Source: JADMIH01 sp036399775 (GTDB lineage: Bacteria; Chloroflexota; Chloroflexia; QHBQ01; JADMIH01). From it: DNA of 64,000 nt. Below are positions 54,266 through 61,482 of this stretch, piece by piece. Both the position numbers and the translations under genes were made by a program. The notes under the pieces were generated by a model. That model ran no database searches. It was not told the DNA's origin and was given only the letters and a program-made list of their open reading frames with translations. The stretch covers positions 1 to 64,000 of the forward strand of contig DASWMJ010000048.1 of NCBI GenBank assembly GCA_036399775.1, read 5' to 3'. The first letter of the stretch is position 1, and every line of letters begins with the position of its first letter.

Positions 54266-55543
54266 ATGGTCAATGGCGACATGGTAGAAGAGATAACGCG
54301 AAGCTGGACGCTCGACTCGCGGTGGGAAGGGGTCACGCGCCCTTACACGCCGGAGGACGTTGCGCGGCTCGGAGGCTCGGTGCGGATCGAGCACACCCTG
54401 GCTAGGATGGGCGCGGAGAGGCTGTGGCACCTGCTCCATACGGAGGAGTACGTGGCCGCGCTCGGCGCGCTCACCGGCAACCAGGCTATGCAGCAGGTCA
54501 GGGCGGGCCTCAACGCCATCTACCTGAGCGGCTGGCAGGTGGCGGCGGACGCCAACCTCGCAGGGGAGATGTACCCCGACCAGAGCCTCTACCCCGCCAA
54601 CAGCGTGCCCCAGGTGGTGCGCCGCATCAACGCCGCCTTGCAGCGCGCCGACCAGATAGACCGTATAGAGGGGCGCAACGGCACGTACTGGTTCGCGCCC
54701 ATACTGGCCGACGGAGAAGCGGGCTTCGGTGGCCCCCTCAACGTATTCGAGATGACGAAGGCGATGATCGAGGCGGGCGCGGCGGGGGTCCACTTCGAGG
54801 ACCAGCTTGCCTCCGAGAAGAAGTGCGGGCACATGGGCGGCAAGGTGCTCATCCCCACGATGCACGCCATCCGCAACCTCGTGGCCGCGCGGCTGGCAGC
54901 CGACGTTATGGCGGTGCCGACCATCATCGTGGCCCGCACCGACGCGAACGCCGCTACCCTCCTCACCAACGACGTTGACCCCGCCGACCAACCCTTCCTC
55001 ACCGGAGAGCGCACCGCAGAGGGCTTTTTCCAGGTGCGCTGCGGGCTGGACGCAGCCATCGCGCGCGCTCGCTCATACGCCGCGTATGCCGACATGGTGT
55101 GGTGCGAGACCGCGGAGCCAAGCCTGGAAGAAGCTCGCCGCTTCGCTGACGGCGTACACGAGCAGTACCCCGGCAAGCTGCTGGCTTACAACTGCTCGCC
55201 CTCCTTCAACTGGCAGAAGAAGCTGGACGCGACCAGCATCGCCAATTTCCAGCGCGAGTTGGGCGCGATGGGCTACAAGTTCCAGTTCGTCACGCTAGCC
55301 GGGTTCCACTCGCTCAACTTCGGCATGTTCGATTTGGCGCGCGGCTACCGGGCGCGCGGCATGGAGGCGTACTCGGAGCTACAGCAGGCCGAGTTCGCAG
55401 CCGAGGCTCAGGGCTATACCGCCACCAGGCACCAGCGCGAGGTCGGCACCGGCTATTTCGATGAGGTAGCCCAGGTAATCGCGGGCGGCGCATCTTCGAC
55501 GGTGGCACTCGCGGGGTCCACCGAGCAAGAGCAGTTCCACTGA
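54266..55543 (+). CDS. aceA: Isocitrate lyase
   Basis: This 425-residue enzyme splits isocitrate into glyoxylate and succinate. The catalytic motif KKCGHMGGK is at 185-193 with Cys187; WFAPILADGEAGFGGPLN near 142 and YNCSPSFNWQKKLD near 310 are further family marks. The length fits the bacterial form. AGGAGG precedes the ATG, 23 bases after the aceB stop, so the two are one transcript. With aceK upstream the window holds all three bypass genes. Confidence 0.96.
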   Translation: MVNGDMVEEITRSWTLDSRWEGVTRPYTPEDVARLGGSVRIEHTLARMGAERLWHLLHTEEYVAALGALTGNQAMQQVRAGLNAIYLSGWQVAADANLAGEMYPDQSLYPANSVPQVVRRINAALQRADQIDRIEGRNGTYWFAPILADGEAGFGGPLNVFEMTKAMIEAGAAGVHFEDQLASEKKCGHMGGKVLIPTMHAIRNLVAARLAADVMAVPTIIVARTDANAATLLTNDVDPADQPFLTGERTAEGFFQVRCGLDAAIARARSYAAYADMVWCETAEPSLEEARRFADGVHEQYPGKLLAYNCSPSFNWQKKLDATSIANFQRELGAMGYKFQFVTLAGFHSLNFGMFDLARGYRARGMEAYSELQQAEFAAEAQGYTATRHQREVGTGYFDEVAQVIAGGASSTVALAGSTEQEQFH

Positions 55544-55612
55544 GACAAACCGCCTCTTTGTTAGCACTCCAAGAGGTAACAGTTATCAGCTAAAGTAGGA
55601 GCGTGTTCACTT

Positions 55613-55894
55613 ATGCCACCGATTGAAGCCATTTACCAGAACGGCGTCTTTCGCCCAATCCATCCTGTAGAACTACCGGAAGGGGCGCGAGTGCAGGTGA
55701 GTGTCATAGAGCAAGACCAATTACTAGAAGCGGACCAACCTACAAGGGCGGCACAGCCCCTGGTTGGTGAGGAGTTGGCTGGACTCCTGGACCAGATTGC
55801 CGCTCTCCCATATACGCCACACCCTGATGGGCGAACCGACATATCAACTCACCATGATGAAATTCTCTATCCGAATCATGGGGAGCTAGCGTGA
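55613..55894 (+). CDS. DUF104-like antitoxin
   Basis: This 93-residue protein starts EAIYQNGVFRPIHPVELPEGARV, the signature of DUF104 antitoxin-type proteins. The acidic tail ends with DEILYPNHGELA. It overlaps the PIN gene behind it as GTGA. I infer an antitoxin that binds the next gene's product and the pair's promoter. Confidence 0.82.
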   Translation: MPPIEAIYQNGVFRPIHPVELPEGARVQVSVIEQDQLLEADQPTRAAQPLVGEELAGLLDQIAALPYTPHPDGRTDISTHHDEILYPNHGELA

Positions 55895-56286
55895 TCTTTG
55901 TTGATACCGGTGCCTTGTTTGCTTATGCGGTCCCAGACGACGAGCACCATAAGATAGCTCAACAATGGGTTCGCCAGAACCGGGTGCCGCTGATCACAAC
56001 CGACTATATAATTGATGAAATCCTGACGCTGCTCAGAGCGCGTAAGCAATCCGCAAGAGCTACTCAGATTGGCGAATTGCTTTTCGGTGGTAGGTTAGCC
56101 AAACTCTATTACTTGGCTGAAGACGATATCCTTGCCTCCTGGCAGGTGTTTCGCACTTACTCCGACAAGGAATGGAGCTTCACCGACTGCACGAGCAAAG
56201 TGGTAATAGATAAGCTCAGGCTCACCCACGCTTTCTCTTTCGACCAGCATTTTCGCCAATTCGGCGCGGTAGTTGTTGTACCGTAA
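55891..56286 (+). CDS. PIN-domain ribonuclease, VapC-like toxin
   Basis: This 131-residue PIN protein has Asp5 (VDTGALFAY), Glu43 (DEILTLLRAR), Asp99 (FTDCTS) and Asp118 as the acidic site. The WSFTDCTSKVV segment is typical of PIN toxins paired with DUF104 proteins. The GTG start overlaps the antitoxin stop. This is the second PIN pair within four kilobases and is unlike the first in sequence. Confidence 0.87.
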   Translation: MIFVDTGALFAYAVPDDEHHKIAQQWVRQNRVPLITTDYIIDEILTLLRARKQSARATQIGELLFGGRLAKLYYLAEDDILASWQVFRTYSDKEWSFTDCTSKVVIDKLRLTHAFSFDQHFRQFGAVVVVP

Positions 56287-56293
56287 GGACTGA

Positions 56294-56310
56294 ATCCTGA
56301 CCCCTGATCC
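56294..56310. repeat. Short GGATCAGGGGTCAGG copy
   Basis: ATCCTGACCCCTGATCC is the complement of the GGGATCA/GGGGTCA units. It lies five bases past the stop of the histidine kinase gene on -. Confidence 0.6.
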
Positions 56311-56314
56311 TCCG

Positions 56315-58471
56315 TCAGTCAGTTCGCGGTAGCGACAGCAGCACGCGCGTGTACTTGCCCGGCACGCTCTCTGTCGAGAGGGAGCCGCCGACAACCGCCA
56401 TCATGGTGCTGTGCAAAGCCAGTCCCTGGCCGCTACCCCCGTTGGTGCGCGATACGGTGCCCAACCCTACCCCATCATCCTCTACAACGATTTCCAGCCC
56501 ATCCCGGCATGCCATCGCCACGCGCAGGTGCAGGGGGCGCGAAACGTCGCCGTTGCGCCCATAGTGACCGGCGTTTCGGATGGCTTCACGGGCGGCATAA
56601 AAGAGCACCTCGGAGGTCAGGGATGGGATGTGTTGCGCTTCGCTCGCGGCCTCCGGCTCGACCTGCCACTCTATGCCGTCGAACGCCCCGCCAAACTCCC
56701 TCTCAACCGCCTGCCGCAACGCGCCTACCAATCCCAGCCGGGCTACCTCCGGCGCGGCGGTGGTCGGCATCTCGCGCAACAGGTCGGATAGCTGCCGGTG
56801 GACCTCTCCCAGTAACGCGAGGGCATCGGGTGGGGCGCTACCGTTCATGCCCGATGGGCTGCTCAGGGCCAGCATCGCCGTGTGCAGGCGGGGCAATACG
56901 TCGTCGTGCAATAGGCGGCGGGCGCGCCTATCCAGCACCTGGCTCTCGGCCAGCCTCTGGCGTTGCAGCGACATGAGGCGTTGCGCCATCTCCGCGCTGG
57001 CCCGCGTGTCAACCAGCCTCTCGCCACTGGCGCGGGCAATCTCTATCTCCTCCTGCGTGTAAAGCCCGCCGTCCACCTTCTCGCCCAACAGCAGCACGCC
57101 TATCAGCCCGCGCTCGCTCCACAACGGCACCGCCCACATCGCCCCGCCGTACCGCCCAGGGTCGAGCGGTACGCACATCGTCTGGGGAGAGTGCAGCCCA
57201 GATGCTATTTCGTTCAGGGGCAATTGGGGCACGTCCGCGCCGCCGGGGTAGACGAGTGGCGGGCCGACAAGCGGCGATAGCGGCCCAAGCGCGGCAAGGT
57301 AGGCCCTGCGCGTGCCGAGCACATCCGCACAGAGAGCGCGGAAAGGCGTGCCCGCATCTACTACGGGCGATGCCTGTTCGTTGCGCGCCAGGAGGTCTTC
57401 GTAGAGGCGTTGGCTGGCGACGAAGGGGCGCAGGAGGTCTATGTACCTGTCGCGCTCGGCGTAGGAGCGCCAGCTGAAGAGGGCGTAGAAGACCGCCATC
57501 AGTATAGTAGCGCCCAGCAGCACATACACGGGAGGCCAGTTACGCGCCAGGCTGCCCGCCACGAGCACGCTGTACCCAGCCGCCAGCACGACCGCGCTCC
57601 TCCACTGCCGCACCAGGCCGCGCCGGGGGAGCGACTTGCCGGTGAATATCTCGTATGAAACAATAGCCTGCCCCAGCAGCACGTTCGCCACCCCAATCAA
57701 CGAGGAAATCAGCAGGTCGAACAGGCCGAACGTAAACTCTATTTCGCTGTAGACGTTGGAGAAGGTCTGCCTGCGCGCAGCCAGCACCAGCCACACCATA
57801 GCCGCCGTGACCAGCAGGCTAACCAGCAGCAGCACCACAGAAGTGGCGACCAGCCAGGGCCGCGCCCTGCGCCGCGCAAGGTCGCCCATGACGCGCTCCG
57901 TTGGGCCGGGGCGGCGCACCACGTCGAGGGACAGGCCCATGCACAGGATGGTGTAGGCGGGGAAGAGGAACACGAGGAGCCACGTGCTGTCGAGGAGCGG
58001 CTCCTTCGAGAAGTTGAGGGCAGGCACCTGCGTGTAGGCGGGAAGGGGGTTGGTGAAGAGGAGGAGGGTTGCGAGTACCAGGGCGAGGAGGGCCGTGACG
58101 TAGAACATCGGGCGGTGCCTGCGGTAGAGAGCGGTCTGCCTGTTCTCCCAGAAGCCCGCGTACCAGAGCATGACCACGTACCACGCGAAGGGCAGGGCTA
58201 CCACAGGCACCCACCCCGACTGCCACCAGAAGTTCATCCCCTGGCTCATGTGCCGGATGCCCTGCCCCAGGATGGACGAGTGGCTTACGAAGAAGGCCGC
58301 CGCCATCAGCAGACCGCCGCCCGCCACCCACACCCCCCACCTGCCCCGCCGCTCGGCGTTGAGGAGCACGGTCAGCCCCAGCCACAGCAGCACGATGGTG
58401 TTGAAGAGCGATACGGACATCACTGCCCAATCGAGCAGGAACTCCGGCGTCACTCCTCCCAGGGTACCCAT
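56315..58471 (-). CDS. Membrane histidine kinase with GAF-like domain (HisKA_3 type)
   Basis: This 718-residue protein has about nine N-terminal membrane helices (residues 10-345), a GAF-like region near 355-490 and a HisKA_3 dimerisation domain with phospho-acceptor His522 in RRLLHDDVLPRLHTA. The ATPase shows VVEDDGVGLG near 660 and GGSGQGLALHS near 675. It follows the response regulator gene with a 22-base overlap, so the two are a two-component pair. The start is uncertain: GTG at 58453 would give a GTGA overlap and ATG at 58420 a later start. The membrane part could sense a lipid or membrane state. Confidence 0.85.
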   Translation of the reverse strand: MGTLGGVTPEFLLDWAVMSVSLFNTIVLLWLGLTVLLNAERRGRWGVWVAGGGLLMAAAFFVSHSSILGQGIRHMSQGMNFWWQSGWVPVVALPFAWYVVMLWYAGFWENRQTALYRRHRPMFYVTALLALVLATLLLFTNPLPAYTQVPALNFSKEPLLDSTWLLVFLFPAYTILCMGLSLDVVRRPGPTERVMGDLARRRARPWLVATSVVLLLVSLLVTAAMVWLVLAARRQTFSNVYSEIEFTFGLFDLLISSLIGVANVLLGQAIVSYEIFTGKSLPRRGLVRQWRSAVVLAAGYSVLVAGSLARNWPPVYVLLGATILMAVFYALFSWRSYAERDRYIDLLRPFVASQRLYEDLLARNEQASPVVDAGTPFRALCADVLGTRRAYLAALGPLSPLVGPPLVYPGGADVPQLPLNEIASGLHSPQTMCVPLDPGRYGGAMWAVPLWSERGLIGVLLLGEKVDGGLYTQEEIEIARASGERLVDTRASAEMAQRLMSLQRQRLAESQVLDRRARRLLHDDVLPRLHTAMLALSSPSGMNGSAPPDALALLGEVHRQLSDLLREMPTTAAPEVARLGLVGALRQAVEREFGGAFDGIEWQVEPEAASEAQHIPSLTSEVLFYAAREAIRNAGHYGRNGDVSRPLHLRVAMACRDGLEIVVEDDGVGLGTVSRTNGGSGQGLALHSTMMAVVGGSLSTESVPGKYTRVLLSLPRTD

Positions 58472-59187
58472 TCTTCCCGTTCGTTCATCACGAGGGCCGT
58501 GCCGTCGGGGTCCCAGGCGAGCATCCTGCCCGACTGCACGATGAGGGCGGCACGGGTGCGCGCCACCTTCTCATCGGTGTTGGTGTCGTTGAGGCCCCAG
58601 GCGCAGTATATCTGCCCGTTGGTGCGGCTGATGGTGCGCTTGTCGCGGAAGCCCATGCGCGCCGCTATCTGCTCGTTGGTCAGCCCCTGCGCCAGCATGC
58701 GCGCCACCGCCTGCTCGTTCGGCTCAAGCAGGGCCATAGGGGACTGCTCGTCCTTGTGGCGCACCTCCTGCACGCGCGATTCTACTTCGGGGTCAATAAA
58801 GCTGTGCCCCGCTACCGCGTCACGCAATAGGGGCTCTATCATCTGCGGCAGGAGATAGTTTGACTTGCGGACGTAGGCGTAATGGCTGAGGATGCCAGAT
58901 CGTCGGAAGTCGCGGTAATAGGCATCATCGTCCTGGATGGAGTAGAAAACTACAGGCAGGCGAGGGAACTCCCGCCGTATGGCAACAGCCGCCTCGATGC
59001 CGTTCATCTGCCCCGCCAGTTGCACGTCCATGAGTATCACATCGGGGCGGCTCGACAGGCAGAAAGCCAACGCCTCCTCGCCGCTCTCGCAGTGGTGCGC
59101 CACGCAGACCGCGCCCGTGCCGTCCAACCCCGACCGCAAAGCCAGGCGCAGGTTCTTGTTATCTTCCACTAATAGCAACTTCAGCAT
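58450..59187 (-). CDS. Response regulator with atypical LuxR-like output
   Basis: This 245-residue regulator has a receiver domain, LLVEDN near residue 5, phospho-acceptor Asp54 (VILMDVQLAG), Ser83 and Lys108. The output near 150-210, NEQAVARMLAQGLTNEQIAARMG, resembles a LuxR-type HTH, but the recognition part (FRDKRTISRTNGQIYCAWGL) differs from the norm. The last 35 residues form an extra tail rich in Trp and Glu. I chose the ATG at 59187 with AGGGTGG six bases upstream; 22 more codons are open upstream. Partner is the kinase encoded next. Confidence 0.83.
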   Translation of the reverse strand: MLKLLLVEDNKNLRLALRSGLDGTGAVCVAHHCESGEEALAFCLSSRPDVILMDVQLAGQMNGIEAAVAIRREFPRLPVVFYSIQDDDAYYRDFRRSGILSHYAYVRKSNYLLPQMIEPLLRDAVAGHSFIDPEVESRVQEVRHKDEQSPMALLEPNEQAVARMLAQGLTNEQIAARMGFRDKRTISRTNGQIYCAWGLNDTNTDEKVARTRAALIVQSGRMLAWDPDGTALVMNEREEWVPWEE

Positions 59188-59265
59188 GCTATACCACCCT
59201 ACAGGGATATGTACCCTTTGAGGGTAGCAGAGAGGGGTTGCCCTGTCAAGCACCTGCGTGCCAGG

Positions 59266-59366
59266 CGAAATGAAGAATCTCGCTCCTCGCGCATCCTCTT
59301 GCCTTTGCGTTACCCCAGGCTACTACGCGAGGGACGAGATTCTTCACTTCGTTCATAATGACAAGG
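59266..59366. repeat. Inverted repeat element, CATTCTGAGCGCAGCGAAGA family, copy 3
   Basis: GAAATGAAGAATCTCGCTCC and on, at 59266-59290, is followed at 59326-59366 by CGCGAGGGACGAGATTCTTC and then AATGACAAGG. The pair matches the element at 18192-18310 but the left arm is shorter. Confidence 0.8.
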
Positions 59367-59481
59367 GTGGTGGGGTGACGTTTCCCTACAGCCCGATTTT
59401 GCATCAGCCTTTATATTGCGTGATTAGCTGTGGATATTTGTTTGTGCTTTGAACATGGAGAGTAGAATATACGTCGTGATA

Positions 59482-59520
59482 GCGTATGCTTCACGCAATA
59501 CGCAGTACGTACTACGCTGC
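59482..59520. repeat. CGCAATACG/TACTACGC repeat, copy upstream of a membrane protein gene
   Basis: GCTTCACGCAATACGCAGTA and then CGTACTACGCTG are close to the arms of the inverted repeat at 60107-60251. Confidence 0.7.
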
Positions 59521-59532
59521 TCGGAGGGGAAG

Positions 59533-60096
59533 ATGGCGGCAAACCGGAGGATTGTTGGGCTGGCGATGTCGGAGATGGCGGGGGTGGGGGTGCTGGCGTT
59601 GCTGGCTTATTACCTGCCTCTGTCGGGGGCCGCAGGCATGCAGGATGTGTGGTCGGTGGAGAGGGTATTGGCTTATTTGCTCCTATTCATGGGGCCGCTC
59701 TTCATCTTTTTGCCGCCAGTCCTGCTGCTGCGGTTAGGGCCTGTGTGGCTGCTAGGCGCGGGGTCGTGGGCGCTGCTCGGTTATGTGCTAGTATTCGTTG
59801 GCGCACCCACCAGGCAGGAGGCAGGCTTCTTTGTCTACGCGGCATTCCTGACCCTCCTGTTCGTCGCGCTGGCCTCCGCGCTCAGCGTGCCCGCGGGCGC
59901 TATCAGCAGGCGAATGCTACCCCCTGCCAGGCCGAACTTAGAGATGGTGCGCGCCATGCGGCAGGGCGGCCTGCTGGCGCTGTTCGTGGTTGCCTTGCTT
60001 GCCATGTCGCCCCTGGGCGTGCTCAACTGGCTCAATACGCTCCTTGTCTTCACCATAGTCGCCCTGACAGAGTTCTTCTTCCTTGCGCGGGACTGA
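59533..60096 (+). CDS. Unrecognised small membrane protein
   Basis: This 187-residue protein has about five membrane helices: near 10-29, 43-64, 66-86, 94-112 and 140-175. I do not recognise its family. GGAGG five bases before the ATG fixes the start; the frame is open 28 codons upstream but that part is repeat-derived. It is bracketed by copies of the CGCAATACG repeat. No link to its neighbours is apparent. Confidence 0.65.
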   Translation: MAANRRIVGLAMSEMAGVGVLALLAYYLPLSGAAGMQDVWSVERVLAYLLLFMGPLFIFLPPVLLLRLGPVWLLGAGSWALLGYVLVFVGAPTRQEAGFFVYAAFLTLLFVALASALSVPAGAISRRMLPPARPNLEMVRAMRQGGLLALFVVALLAMSPLGVLNWLNTLLVFTIVALTEFFFLARD

Positions 60097-60102
60097 GCGT
60101 GA

Positions 60103-60251
60103 AACGTGATGCGTACTGCGTAGTACGTATTGCGTAATAATTGAACCACAAAGACACAAAGAGCACGAAGCTCGCTAAGATAATGAATTGAACCGCAGAG
60201 GTGCAGAGGTTATTTAGGGATTACGCAATACGTACTACGCAATACGCATCA
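60103..60251. repeat. Inverted CGCAATACG/TAGTACG repeat with spacer
   Basis: The 32-base arms at 60107-60138 and 60220-60251 match with one mismatch. The 81-base spacer holds ACCACAAAGACACAAAG and AACCGCAGAGGTGCAGAGG, two more short-period repeats. Confidence 0.85.
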
Positions 60252-60316
60252 GGTTTTACGTTCTTGTTGGCAAAAAACTGTGAACCTGCGGGGCTTAAAG
60301 CGGGTATAATGATTGT

Positions 60317-61327
60317 ATGAACAAGACTGCAATCATCGGCCTCGGCCTTGTGGGGAACTCTATGGGGCTGGCCCTGAAGCGGGCATATGCAGCCGAACCG
60401 GATGCTCTGCGCCTGGCCGGGTTCGACCCCGACCGCTCGCGCGAGGAAGCCGCGCTCCGCAGATATGGCAGCGTGGACGAGATCGCGCCCGATCTGGAAC
60501 GGGCCGTGCGGGGGGCGCAGCTTATTATCCTGGCGACTCCATCGTCCGCGACGCGTGAGGTATTGGGAGCGATTGCCCCATTCGTTGACGAGAGTATGAC
60601 AGTCACCGACACTCTCTCGACCAAAGCGCCTGTTATGGCGTGGGCCAAAGAGCTTCTGGGTGGACGTGCTAGCTTCGTCGGCGGCCACCCTTTCTCCAAA
60701 TCAATGGACCTGGAAGCGGCGACGGGCGATGACGTGCCAGGCGCGGACCTCTTTCTGAACGCGCCTTACGCCATCATGCCCCTGACGAACGCGCGCAACG
60801 AAGCCCTCAACAGAGTTATATCCCTTGTTGAGAGCCTGGGCGCGCACCCTTTGTTCATAGACCCGGTTGAGCACGATTCCTTCCTGGCAGCCACGAGCCA
60901 CCTGGCATACGTAGCTAGCGCCGCCCTGATGCGCGTGACCTCCAAAAGCCCTGGGTGGGCGGACATGCGCGGGTTCGCCAATCAGCAGTTCAAGAGCGTC
61001 ACCGACCCGATGGCTACCGACGCGCAGGTGCTCACCGACGGGCTTATCGCCAACCGCCAGATGCTGCTGGCGTGGATGGACCAGTACATGCTCACTCTAC
61101 AGGACTTGCGGGAGCAGATTGCCGGGAGCGACCGCGCATCGCTGCTGGCGAGCATTACCGACTGCCACGACTCACGCTATGCCTGGGCGAACGATGAGAC
61201 GGACGACGCTAAAGACGCCAGGCTCAAGGCCGAATTGCGAGAGGCGATAAATGACGCTCGCCCCGCCCACAGCCTTATGGGCAACTACCTGGCCGACCGT
61301 TTCTTTCGTAAGAAAAGCGGAAAGTGA
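60317..61327 (+). CDS. tyrA: Prephenate dehydrogenase
   Basis: This 336-residue NAD(P)-dependent enzyme of the TyrA family converts prephenate to 4-hydroxyphenylpyruvate in tyrosine synthesis. The dinucleotide motif is GLGLVGNS at 8-15. FVGGHPFSKSMDLEAA near 116 contains the family's substrate-site His, and ATSHLAYVASAALMR near 195 the second conserved His region. No ACT domain follows. It could alternatively act on arogenate. The end is immediately before a GCGGAAT repeat. Confidence 0.9.
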   Translation: MNKTAIIGLGLVGNSMGLALKRAYAAEPDALRLAGFDPDRSREEAALRRYGSVDEIAPDLERAVRGAQLIILATPSSATREVLGAIAPFVDESMTVTDTLSTKAPVMAWAKELLGGRASFVGGHPFSKSMDLEAATGDDVPGADLFLNAPYAIMPLTNARNEALNRVISLVESLGAHPLFIDPVEHDSFLAATSHLAYVASAALMRVTSKSPGWADMRGFANQQFKSVTDPMATDAQVLTDGLIANRQMLLAWMDQYMLTLQDLREQIAGSDRASLLASITDCHDSRYAWANDETDDAKDARLKAELREAINDARPAHSLMGNYLADRFFRKKSGK

Positions 61328-61330
61328 CGA

Positions 61331-61482
61331 GTGCGGAATGCGGAATGCGGAATGCGGAATCACGACTGAATGGCGATAGGCTGCCATGAATGAGGCGCAA
61401 TCTGAGCAGAGTACTGTTGCTCAGCCCGCAGTTCAGTCTAAGGACCTGACAGATTCCGCATTCCGCATTCCGCATTCCGCAT
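61331..61482. repeat. Inverted GCGGAAT tandem repeat bracketing a start codon
   Basis: Four GCGGAAT units at 61331-61361 face four ATTCCGC units at 61452-61482. The loop holds the ATG and first codons of the MFS gene; the right arm encodes DSAFRIPHSAF in its N-terminus. Confidence 0.9.

Noticed and set aside
53963..54991. A 342-codon - strand frame across the aceB/aceA border
   Set aside because: It is antisense to two well-supported genes and spans their junction.
61331..61482. Possible CRISPR-like array from repeated GCGGAAT units
   Set aside because: The units are 7 bases, directly adjacent and without spacers, and form an inverted pair. There are no cas genes in the window.
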